Shown here one piece after another: positions 26,074 through 32,511 of a stretch of 45,681 nucleotides of DNA (positions within the stretch are counted from its first letter, which is position 1; each line of letters starts with the position of its first letter). The position numbers and the translations under genes were made by a program. The notes beneath the pieces were generated by a model that ran no database searches, was not told where the DNA came from, and saw only the letters and a list, made by a program, of their open reading frames with translations. The DNA is from Oscillospiraceae bacterium (GTDB lineage: Bacteria; Bacillota_A; Clostridia; Oscillospirales; Oscillospiraceae): contig JAFYLN010000216.1 in the NCBI GenBank assembly GCA_017537045.1, positions 1 to 45,681 on the forward strand, written 5' to 3'.

Positions 26074-26691
26074 ATGAAGAAATTACTTGCGCTGCTCTTG
26101 GCGGCGGTTATGTGTCTTTCTCTTGCAGCTTGTGGCGGCGGAGAAACGCCGAATACGGACGATAGCAGCGCACAGGAACAGCAGGTGCAAAACGACAACA
26201 ACGAACCCGAGGTTACAAATCCCGATGTCACCGAACCCGAAAATACCGAACCCGAGAATACAGAACCAGAGGAAACCACAAATCCGACAGAAAGTCTCGC
26301 CGACATCAGAAAAGCAGAGTTGATAGAGATTTTGTGTGGTGGGAAATGGGTAAATGCTTTTGATGCCGCTGACTACCCGAGTGATTATCCGATAGAAATG
26401 TATTTTCTTGAAGATGGTACAATGAAGTATATTGATGGTACAGGGATAGAACACAGTGAATATCTGTGGGACTTTATGTATTACACAATCAATAGAGAGG
26501 TAGAAGGACAGCCTGGGCTTATGGTTGCTGCGCCAATTGAAGCAATTAGATACTCAAGCGAACAGGGCGTGTATTATTTTGTTTGTGAAGAACTTTCCAA
26601 TCAAGCTATGACCGTTGGTTATTCTGTTGATGATGAGTATATCATTCATTATTGGCAATACCCTTACAAAAAAATCACGGAAACCAACTGA
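26074..26691 (+). CDS. Element-encoded lipoprotein with a Glu/Pro/Thr repeat linker
   Basis: 205 residues. Lipoprotein signal MKKLLALLLAAVMCLSLAAC, then a low-complexity stretch of near-repeats (VTNPDVTEPENTEPENTEPEETTNP) that can lift the domain off the membrane, then a folded part of about 130 residues (GGKWVNAFDAADYPSDYPIEMYFLEDGTMKYIDG...) that resembles a small beta-barrel lipocalin-like fold only loosely. GGAGG before the ATG; 4 bp after the HTH gene. Likely the cargo of the element. Surface role such as exclusion or adhesion is speculation. Confidence 0.75.
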   Translation: MKKLLALLLAAVMCLSLAACGGGETPNTDDSSAQEQQVQNDNNEPEVTNPDVTEPENTEPENTEPEETTNPTESLADIRKAELIEILCGGKWVNAFDAADYPSDYPIEMYFLEDGTMKYIDGTGIEHSEYLWDFMYYTINREVEGQPGLMVAAPIEAIRYSSEQGVYYFVCEELSNQAMTVGYSVDDEYIIHYWQYPYKKITETN

Positions 26692-26705
26692 CGCAGATAG
26701 ATATA

Positions 26706-26736
26706 AGCGCGGGGCGCGTGCTCCGCGCTATTCTTT
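26706..26736 (+). terminator. Terminator of the rightward element operon
   Basis: 9-bp stem AGCGCGGGG / CTCCGCGCT with one G-T pair, then ATTCTTTT, 14 nt after the lipoprotein stop. Confidence 0.75.
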
Positions 26737-26766
26737 TCCCTCTCTTGGTGTTTGCAAAAGTATACC

Positions 26767-26881
26767 TTTACAAACACAACAAAATAACGCTTAATAAGTG
26801 TTTGTAAAATACAAAAATTCTTTTGTGAATATATTCGTAAAGTTATTGACATTTACGAACACTTATGCTATAATACGAACA
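26767..26881. repeat. Res-like cluster of TTTACRAACAC half-sites upstream of the serine recombinase
   Basis: TTTACAAACAC (26767-26777) and GTGTTTGTAAA (26798-26808) form a perfect 11-bp inverted repeat with a 20-bp gap. TTCGTAAA (26834-26841) and TTTACGAA (26852-26859) form a second dyad with a 10-bp gap; the latter extends to TTTACGAACAC. TACGAACA recurs at 26874. The promoter lies inside this cluster, as in resolvase res sites that also give autoregulation. Confidence 0.6.
26846..26874 (+). promoter_or_regulatory. Promoter of the serine recombinase gene (full consensus)
   Basis: TTGACA (26846-26851), 17-bp spacer, TATAAT (26869-26874). Spacer and flanks are made of the TTTACRAACAC repeats, so binding of the recombinase would block it. 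Confidence 0.8.
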
Positions 26882-26904
26882 TAGAGAACAGGGAGGGCGC
26901 GAAA

Positions 26905-27513
26905 ATGAACAGCAGAACTTACTACTACGCAAGAGTATCAAGCAAGGAACAGAATTTAGACAGACAGATAACCGCTTTTGTGGCTCTTGGTGCAACAGAC
27001 CGAGACATTATCACAGACAAGGAAAGCGGCAAGGATTTAGACAGAAAAGGTTATCAAGCACTTAAAAACGCAATGCTCCGCCGTGGAGATACGCTCGTTG
27101 TGAAATCCCTTGATAGATTAAGCCGTAACAAATACGACATTCACAACGAACTGCAATACTTCAAAGAGAACGGCATTCGGCTGAAAGTTATTGATTTACC
27201 TACAACAATGATGGACTTGCCCGAGGGACAGGAATGGGTGTTTGAAATGGTAAACAACATTCTGATTGAAGTCTTGGGAACTATCGCGGAGCAGGAACGC
27301 GAAAACATTCGTAAAAGACAGGCGGAGGGCATTGAAGCCGCAAAGCAGAACGGCAAGAAACTTGGCAGACCGTCTCTCGTCTTTCCTGCGAATTGGGATA
27401 GCGTTTACACCTCTTGGAAAGCAGGAGAAATCACAGCAAAGACAGCTATGGAGCAGACAGGCACAAAAAGAACGAGCTTCTACAAGCTCGTCAGTATGAC
27501 CGAAAACAACTAA
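26905..27513 (+). CDS. Serine recombinase, small resolvase/invertase family
   Basis: 202 residues. YYARVSSKEQNLDRQ holds the nucleophilic Ser (12 or 13); DRLSRN and the long E-helix IAEQERENIRKRQAEGIEAAKQNGKKLGRP are typical, followed by a C-terminal helix-turn-helix (GEITAKTAMEQTGTKRTSFYKLV). GGGAGG before the ATG. Together with the repeat cluster upstream it looks like a self-contained resolution or inversion system; no invertible segment is evident in the element. Last gene before the right attachment repeat. Confidence 0.92.
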   Translation: MNSRTYYYARVSSKEQNLDRQITAFVALGATDRDIITDKESGKDLDRKGYQALKNAMLRRGDTLVVKSLDRLSRNKYDIHNELQYFKENGIRLKVIDLPTTMMDLPEGQEWVFEMVNNILIEVLGTIAEQERENIRKRQAEGIEAAKQNGKKLGRPSLVFPANWDSVYTSWKAGEITAKTAMEQTGTKRTSFYKLVSMTENN

Positions 27514-27603
27514 ATTAAGGACACATTTTCGCAAAACACATTTCCCCTACTTTTGGTTAGCCGAAAACGGCAGCAGGACACGCAAAAGACACAGGCACGA
27601 AAA

Positions 27604-27633
27604 GAGAGGGAACAAGTTTCCTCGTTCCCTCTC
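27604..27633 (-). terminator. Element-supplied terminator downstream of the rubrerythrin gene
   Basis: 10-bp stem GAGAGGGAAC / GTTCCCTCTC with 10-nt loop; leftward it is followed by TTTTCG. It lies on the element side of the right attachment repeat, 28 bp after the rubrerythrin stop. Confidence 0.7.
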
Positions 27634-27660
27634 CAAAAGGTTTGATTTTAAGGCGTTTTC

Positions 27661-28251
27661 TTACTTGAAGTAGCGCTCCAGCAGGCCCTTCAGAGCCTTG
27701 CCGTGGCGGGCCTCGTCGCGGGCCATTTCGTGGACGGTGTCGTGGATGGCATCCAGACCGTTGGCCTTTGCGACCTTGGCCAGATCAAACTTGCCGGAGG
27801 TTGCGCCGTACTCGCAGTCCACGCGCCATGCCAGATTTGCCTTGGTGGAAGCCTTCATGTTGGGCTCCAGATCCTCGCCCAGCAGCTCGGCAAACTTTGC
27901 AGCGTGCTCAGCCTCTTCGTAGGCTGCCTTTTCCCAGTACAGGCCGATCTCGGGATAGCCCTCGCGGTGAGCGATGCGAGCCATGCACAGGTACATGCCG
28001 ACCTCGGCGCACTCGCCGTTGAAGTTGGCCATCAGCTGCTCGAAGATGTACTTCTTGTCCTCTTCGCTGATGTCGGGGTTGTTCTTGACGGTCTTTGCGT
28101 AAACGCCGTACTCATGCTCAGCAGCCAGCTTGCCCTCTTCCATGACCTTGAACTTGGAACCGGGAACTTTGCACAGGGGGCACTTGAAATCAGCGGGCAT
28201 CTCATTTGCTTCGTGAACATAACCACAGACGGGGCATACAAACTTCTTCAT
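27661..28251 (-). CDS. Reverse rubrerythrin (rubredoxin domain N-terminal), NADH peroxidase component
   Basis: 196 residues. N-terminal rubredoxin domain CPVCGYV-x-CPLC, then a ferritin-like di-iron domain with helices holding FNGECAEVGMY, EAAYEEAEHAA, and EMARDEARHG. This reversed domain order defines revRbr, which reduces H2O2 in oxygen-stressed clostridia. The ATG at 28251 has GGAGG 8 nt upstream; a TTG at 28266 overlaps that site and is rejected. The last ~20 codons lie in the attachment repeat and are probably element-derived. Third gene of the perR operon. Confidence 0.94.
   Translation of the reverse strand: MKKFVCPVCGYVHEANEMPADFKCPLCKVPGSKFKVMEEGKLAAEHEYGVYAKTVKNNPDISEEDKKYIFEQLMANFNGECAEVGMYLCMARIAHREGYPEIGLYWEKAAYEEAEHAAKFAELLGEDLEPNMKASTKANLAWRVDCEYGATSGKFDLAKVAKANGLDAIHDTVHEMARDEARHGKALKGLLERYFK
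27667..27726 (-). other. Right attachment repeat (attR) inside the rubrerythrin 3' end
   Basis: 60 bp matching 22574-22633 at 50 positions. Contains the longest shared run GCCTCGTCGCG at 27710-27720, the best candidate crossover core. Sequence to its left belongs to the element, to its right to the host gene. Confidence 0.65.
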
Positions 28252-28309
28252 AATATAATCCTCCAAAATTTAAAGTTGTGATTTTAAAATATATTCGTTC
28301 AGGAATGAA

Positions 28310-28429
28310 TCATTCCGTAACTTCTACGAATTCTTCGGCTCCGGAGCCGCAGATGGGGCAGATGAAGTCGGCGGGGAGCTCTTCGCAGGTAATGGTGAAG
28401 ACACAGTTATTGCAGGCATATTTCTTCAT
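28310..28429 (-). CDS. Short rubredoxin-like protein (39 residues)
   Basis: MKKYACNNCVFTITCEELPADFICPICGSG and a short acidic tail. C6-x2-C9 and C24-x2-C27 would bind one iron; the ELPADFICPIC stretch is the rubredoxin second knuckle. It is shorter than normal rubredoxin (about 52). AAAGGAG before the ATG. It lies 14 nt after perR and 58 nt before revRbr, so it is a likely electron donor in the same operon. Confidence 0.8.
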   Translation of the reverse strand: MKKYACNNCVFTITCEELPADFICPICGSGAEEFVEVTE

Positions 28430-28443
28430 AATGGAAACTCCTT

Positions 28444-28824
28444 TTAAGTCTGGCAGTTGCTGCACAGGCCGGTAAAGGTCAGCTGGCAGGATTCCACCTG
28501 GCAGCCGGTGCAGCCGGCACCCAACTGGGTGGGAACGGGAATCTGGTGCATATCCAGAACGGCATCGCAGCGGGTACAGATGAAGTGAACATGGGGGACG
28601 GTGTTGGCATCGAAGCGCTCGGTGCCGTTTACGGTGCCCACACTGATAATCTGACCCTGCTTTTTAAAAAGTGCCAGATTGCGGTAAACGGTTGCCTGAG
28701 AGATATCGGGATGGTTTTTTTGAAGCATCTGGTGCACCATCTCCGCCGAGGGGTGCGTGTCTGTGTTCATCAGGCAGGTCAGGATCGCATTACGCTTTCT
28801 GAAGTGCTTGGTGTTAGGTTCCAT
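28444..28824 (-). CDS. perR: PerR-type peroxide-sensing Fur-family repressor
   Basis: 126 residues. Winged helix with ISQATVYRNLALFKKQG recognition region. Aligned by eye to B. subtilis PerR (offset 13) all five regulatory-metal ligands are kept: H24 (H37), D72 (D85), H78 (H91), H80 (H93) and D91 (D104); Asp at the last site is the PerR mark, Fur has Glu. Structural zinc Cys C83/C86 and C121/C124 are present, with three further Cys between. Start ATG at 28824 (AAAGGTGG upstream) rather than the GTG in the Shine-Dalgarno. First gene of the peroxide operon and autoregulated by the box at 28899. Confidence 0.9.
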   Translation of the reverse strand: MEPNTKHFRKRNAILTCLMNTDTHPSAEMVHQMLQKNHPDISQATVYRNLALFKKQGQIISVGTVNGTERFDANTVPHVHFICTRCDAVLDMHQIPVPTQLGAGCTGCQVESCQLTFTGLCSNCQT

Positions 28825-28871
28825 AGGCACCACCTTTCGTATATTTGCCAGTGATTCTTATTTACAAAAGG

Positions 28872-28900
28872 ATCATAGCATATCTTTTTATATTTGTCAA
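28872..28900 (-). promoter_or_regulatory. Promoter of the perR-rubredoxin-revRbr operon
   Basis: Leftward TTGACA (28900-28895), 17-bp spacer, TATGAT (28877-28872), 48 bp before the perR start. Confidence 0.8.
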
Positions 28901-28917
28901 TAAGAATTATTCTTATT
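28899..28917. promoter_or_regulatory. PerR/Fur box
   Basis: AATAAGAAT-T-ATTCTTATT, a perfect 9-1-9 palindrome overlapping the -35 by two bases. A half-site ATTCTTATT also lies at 28854-28862, between the -10 and the perR start. Spacing equals the known Fur-family 7-1-7 layout. Confidence 0.8.
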
Positions 28918-28939
28918 TAGAAAAATTTTTTGAATGGGG

Positions 28940-29116
28940 AAATTGATGTTTGTCGCACCATGTGCCGTGGATAACGTAGGGGCGACCATTGGTCGCCCGC
29001 GCAGAGAAATGCTGCGAATTCGCATTGGATTTCGGCGAATTCGTAACATTGTGCCGTCGGGCGGCGGATCGCCGCCCCTACATTCATAATCGGAACGGAG
29101 CGATAAACTGAAATTT
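28940..29116 (-). repeat. MITE-like repeat, family A (copy 7, reversed)
   Basis: About 177 bp, AAATTGATGTTTGTCG ... GATAAACTGAAATTT, nearly identical inside to the copy at 20376. Lies between the divergent perR and lipoprotein promoters. Confidence 0.8.
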
Positions 29117-29124
29117 GAGCCGTC

Positions 29125-29153
29125 TTGCATTTTGCTTTTTACGATTGTATAAT
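29125..29153 (+). promoter_or_regulatory. Promoter of the MORN-like lipoprotein gene
   Basis: TTGCAT (29125-29130), 17-bp spacer, TATAAT (29148-29153), 31 bp before the start codon. Confidence 0.75.
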
Positions 29154-29184
29154 GGAAATACTTACACAAAAGGGAGTATCCGCC

Positions 29185-30135
29185 ATGAAAAAGATCGTTG
29201 TCATCTTGTCTGTCCTTGCCCTATGCCTTAGTCTGTGCGCCTGCGGCGGCAGTGAGGAAAACAGCAATATACCCACAAAGCCTGCCCAGACAATGCAGAA
29301 CGCCTATCAGCCGACGAATCTTCCCACATCCGAAACACCGGAGAATTCTGACGAACCGGCCCGAGAAACCTACCCTTGGGAAGCGGAGTTCAATGAAGAG
29401 GATTATGTTATCACCAAATACAATGTGGGCGATAAGATCACCTACTACCGCGAGGGCAGTGTCTTTGGCATAGTCAGGCGGGAAATTTACGAGTGGATGG
29501 ACGGCGCAGTGTCGGACAGCTATTACTACCCCGATGGGACATTGAGCCATGACTATTGGCAATTTGCCAATGGCGACTGGCAGGAAAACCATTATCCGAA
29601 CAACGGATATGTGGATGTACAGAACCAGACAGTGGTCCAGGGAACGAGGATTTATACCAAAACCATCAAGCCGGATGGCACGGAATATGAAACCTTCTGT
29701 GATGACAATGGCGAAGAGAGCCGCTCGATCGGCAGATATCCGGATGGCGGCTACTATGATTATGATGCCAAGACCGGCATAACCACCGGCGGCAATGTGA
29801 ACACCGGTGAATACTATGAGCAGGAGTCTTTTGAAAACGGAAACGTCAAGAGAACTTATAGCTATGATCCCGCGACAGAAACGCATTTTGAGTCGGAATA
29901 CTTTGAAAACGGCGCGCAGAAGTACAACCGGAATCAGTCCCCGGACTACACCATAGAACAGGCCTATGACGAGGAAGGTTATTGCACTTACTTCTATAAC
30001 AAAAGTGCGGAGTATGAAATAGAGTGCATCTCCGATGAAACGGGAAAGCTGGTCAAATTGATCGAAAATGGCACAGTTTATGAAGATGAAGCAGCCCTTG
30101 CCCAGTATGCAAGCGGCTACAATTTCCGCGGATAA
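29185..30135 (+). CDS. Lipoprotein with MORN-variant-like beta repeats
   Basis: 316 residues. Lipoprotein signal MKKIVVILSVLALCLSLCAC, a Pro/Thr/Glu linker, then repeated units of the form YYPDGT.., YPDGGYYDYDAKTG, ESFENGNVKRTYSYD, SEYFENGAQKYN. These echo the YwqK/MORN-variant (toxin-antitoxin-like) repeats of about 20-24 residues. AGGGAG before the ATG. Monocistronic, ending in a family B repeat and a terminator. Surface-exposed; role unknown. Confidence 0.75.
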   Translation: MKKIVVILSVLALCLSLCACGGSEENSNIPTKPAQTMQNAYQPTNLPTSETPENSDEPARETYPWEAEFNEEDYVITKYNVGDKITYYREGSVFGIVRREIYEWMDGAVSDSYYYPDGTLSHDYWQFANGDWQENHYPNNGYVDVQNQTVVQGTRIYTKTIKPDGTEYETFCDDNGEESRSIGRYPDGGYYDYDAKTGITTGGNVNTGEYYEQESFENGNVKRTYSYDPATETHFESEYFENGAQKYNRNQSPDYTIEQAYDEEGYCTYFYNKSAEYEIECISDETGKLVKLIENGTVYEDEAALAQYASGYNFRG

Positions 30136-30147
30136 TGCAAAAGAAGC

Positions 30148-30250
30148 TGTCATTCCGAGGGAGCGCAGCGACCGTGGGAATCCGTATTCCCCTGCTGATG
30201 CCCAAAGAGAACGGATTGCCACGTCGCGCTACGCGCTCCTCGCAATGACA
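30148..30250. repeat. Palindromic repeat, family B (copy 5)
   Basis: TGTCATTCCGAGGGAGCG ... GCGCTCCTCGCAATGACA, 103 bp, ends perfectly inverted over the TGTCATT part. Same ends as the copy at 2754. Confidence 0.75.
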
Positions 30251-30267
30251 GCCATGAGATAGACGAA

Positions 30268-30304
30268 ACCGGAGAAGTCCTTCTGGACTTCTCCGGTATT
30301 TTTT
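30268..30304 (+). terminator. Terminator after the MORN-like lipoprotein gene
   Basis: 13-bp perfect stem ACCGGAGAAGTCC / GGACTTCTCCGGT, TTCT loop, then ATTTTTT. The converging hydrolase gene ends at 30304, so the hairpin may serve both strands. Confidence 0.9.
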
Positions 30305-31218
30305 CAGATAAACCGGTTAAACCAATACAGCAGCTCGGTGCACATTTCCGGTGTGAAGGCATGGGGGATGCCCTCCATAAGATGAAATTCGATATAGGAG
30401 CCGGAGCGGCGGACGGCGCGGACATATTCCTCCACATATACCGGATCCACCACCACGTCAGCCGTGCCTTGCCAGATTTTGATGGGGCAGGGCGGGATGA
30501 TGACCCGCTGACCATCGGCATTTATAAAACTGCGGGTGCGGTGGGGATTGAAGCCGAGGGTATTCTCTTCGTGCCACTGATTATCCGGGAAACGGAACAC
30601 ATTGATGATGCTGTCATGGACAGGAAGCGCACCGGTTTTTGAGGTGGTCTTGTCCCATGTGCCGATGCAGTAGTGGTCACCCACCATTACACCGTCCATA
30701 TGCAGCCGGGGATAGAACATGCCCACCGCCAGCACAAGGGAGGGAAAGGTGTTGGCAAAATTCATTCCCGTCTGTCCGCCCATGGAGGCACCGGCCACCA
30801 GCACTTTTTCGGAAAGATTATAATGTTTGATGGCATAGCGGTATGCTTTGTAGGCTGCGAAGATATGTTCCGGGCAGCCGCAGCTCAAACCGGAGAGCAG
30901 GGAACCGGAAACATCCAGCGCGGCATAACCGGCATCGATCAGCTTCTGCACATAGGCAAGACCGCCGACCTGATCAGTTTCTGCGCAGACATTTTTTCCA
31001 GCACCGTGGAAGGAGAGAATCAACGGTGTCTCTTCTCCGGTGGCAGAGTAGTTGTCCGGCAGGCACAGGACGCATTCACACTCGGCCATCTCTTCCCGGT
31101 CGCGAACCTCCGTTGTGACAGTGGTGCTCACATCCCGGAAACCGTTATAGCGCACCTTGAAGAAAATATACTCCCGGCGCTTTCCGTCCTCTACCTGAAG
31201 CTCTTTCCGAATTTCCAT
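30304..31218 (-). CDS. Alpha/beta hydrolase, esterase-like
   Basis: 304 residues. Nucleophile elbow VAGASMGGQTG (GxSxG), oxyanion region LILSFHGAGKN, probable acid TADVVVDPVY and catalytic His in GIPHAFTPE. No signal peptide. A long N-terminal extension (residues 1-45) looks like an extra beta layer. AAAGGA before the ATG; 22 nt downstream of the aldo/keto reductase gene, likely one operon. Substrate (ester, peptide or polyhydroxybutyrate-like) not determinable. Confidence 0.8.
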   Translation of the reverse strand: MEIRKELQVEDGKRREYIFFKVRYNGFRDVSTTVTTEVRDREEMAECECVLCLPDNYSATGEETPLILSFHGAGKNVCAETDQVGGLAYVQKLIDAGYAALDVSGSLLSGLSCGCPEHIFAAYKAYRYAIKHYNLSEKVLVAGASMGGQTGMNFANTFPSLVLAVGMFYPRLHMDGVMVGDHYCIGTWDKTTSKTGALPVHDSIINVFRFPDNQWHEENTLGFNPHRTRSFINADGQRVIIPPCPIKIWQGTADVVVDPVYVEEYVRAVRRSGSYIEFHLMEGIPHAFTPEMCTELLYWFNRFI

Positions 31219-31240
31219 AGTTGTACATCCTTTCTGGTAA

Positions 31241-32332
31241 TCAGCCGAATACCTTGTGGACTTCCTTCAGCAAATCACGGATCTGCAGGCTCTGGGGGCA
31301 GCTCGTTTCACACTGGCCGCATTCCACACAGTCGGTGGCATTGGCGCTGAAAGCACCGTAAGCGGCTGCGTCGTATGCTTCGCCGCCCAGCTTGGCATTC
31401 TGCAGGGCGAAAATCTCGGGGATGGGGATGCCGGCGGGGCAGCCGTCCACACAGTAACGGCAGGCGGTGCAGGGGATCTTATGCTGCGCCTGATAGAGCG
31501 TGCGCACCTTGTCGATGGCTTCATGCTCTTTTTCGCTCAAAGGCTTGAAATCGGCCATGTAGGAGATGTTATCCTCCAGTTGCTCCATGTTGCTCATGCC
31601 GGACAGAACCATGACGATGCCATCGAAACCGGCGGCATAGCGGATGGCATAACTGGCAGGGCTGCCATCGGGCAGAAGCTCCAGTGCCTCCGCAGGGAGA
31701 TTCACCAGCGTGCCGCCCTTGACAGGCTCCATGACCAGAACGGGCTTATTATGTTTGCGGCAGACCTCGTAGCACAGGCGGCTCTGTACCTTGGGATCAT
31801 TGTAATCCAGGTAGTTGAACTGCAGCTGCACGAACTCCAGTTCGGGGCGGTCGGTCAGGATCTTGTCCAGCACCTCGGCGCTGTCGTGGAAGGACATGCC
31901 CACATGGCGCAGTTTGCCGGCGCGCTTATATTCCTGTGCGATGTCATAGGCATGGGTATCCAGACACTTCTGGTGGCGGGCAGCGCTCATGGCATGCATC
32001 AGGTAGAAGTCAAAATATTCTACACCGCAGGTGGCCAGCTGGTCGTCGATCAGAGGACGGATCTGCTGTTCGGTTTCAAAGCAGGAGCCGGAGAGCTTGT
32101 TTGCCAGCAGGAATTCGCTGCGGTCATGACGCTGAGCCAGACAGGTTTTGATCATCTTCTCGCTCATGCCGCCGTGATAGGGACGGGCGGTATCGAAATA
32201 ATTGAAACCGGCTGCGATAAACTTATCGATCATGGCGCAGAAGGCGGCCTCGTCGATCTGTTCATCCTTCAGGGGCAGGCGCATGCAGCCGAAGCCGAAA
32301 TTCTTCTTGATTTCGGGAAAGAATTTGTTCAT
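31241..32332 (-). CDS. Aldo/keto reductase with C-terminal 4Fe-4S ferredoxin domain
   Basis: 363 residues. TIM-barrel AKR part with the tetrad in YFDTARPYHGG (Asp, Tyr), LANKLSG (Lys) and LMHAMSA (His), then from about residue 275 a bis-cluster tail CTACRYCVDGCP and CVECGQCETSCP. This fused form is frequent in anaerobes and couples carbonyl reduction to ferredoxin-like electron flow. GGAGG before the ATG. First gene of the pair with the alpha/beta hydrolase. Confidence 0.92.
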   Translation of the reverse strand: MNKFFPEIKKNFGFGCMRLPLKDEQIDEAAFCAMIDKFIAAGFNYFDTARPYHGGMSEKMIKTCLAQRHDRSEFLLANKLSGSCFETEQQIRPLIDDQLATCGVEYFDFYLMHAMSAARHQKCLDTHAYDIAQEYKRAGKLRHVGMSFHDSAEVLDKILTDRPELEFVQLQFNYLDYNDPKVQSRLCYEVCRKHNKPVLVMEPVKGGTLVNLPAEALELLPDGSPASYAIRYAAGFDGIVMVLSGMSNMEQLEDNISYMADFKPLSEKEHEAIDKVRTLYQAQHKIPCTACRYCVDGCPAGIPIPEIFALQNAKLGGEAYDAAAYGAFSANATDCVECGQCETSCPQSLQIRDLLKEVHKVFG

Positions 32333-32429
32333 AAGAAAACCTCCTTATTGGTATTTTTATTATCATAATGTATATTTTCTGAAAAGTAAAGTACACAAAA
32401 TCCCACTTTTGTTGCCTTATGGCTTGCTC

Positions 32430-32458
32430 TTGACGAATGGAAAAAATCAGAGTAAAAT
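32430..32458 (+). promoter_or_regulatory. Promoter of the branching enzyme gene
   Basis: TTGACG (32430-32435), 17-bp spacer, TAAAAT (32453-32458), 54 bp before the start codon. Confidence 0.65.
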
Positions 32459-32511
32459 AAAAGGGTCAACGTATCGATTTACCCGACATTTTTGAAAGGA
32501 TGATATACATC

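Larger units (their letters stand above)
22574..27726. mobile_element. Integrative element of about 5.1 kb in the 3' end of the reverse rubrerythrin gene
   Basis: Bounded by ~60-bp direct repeats of the rubrerythrin 3' end. The tyrosine integrase gene lies next to the left repeat, as usual for site-specific islands. Contents are plainly more A/T-rich than the flanks and none belongs to the host pathways around. It holds an integrase, a leftward three-gene operon with a winged-helix protein, a repeat-rich A/T region, a rightward operon of three small genes and a serine recombinase. No relaxase, coupling protein, capsid or packaging gene is seen, so it would need a helper to move. Confidence 0.8.

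Noticed and set aside
22574..27726. Prophage or conjugative element
   Set aside because: No capsid, terminase, lysis, relaxase or type IV secretion gene in the 5.1 kb.
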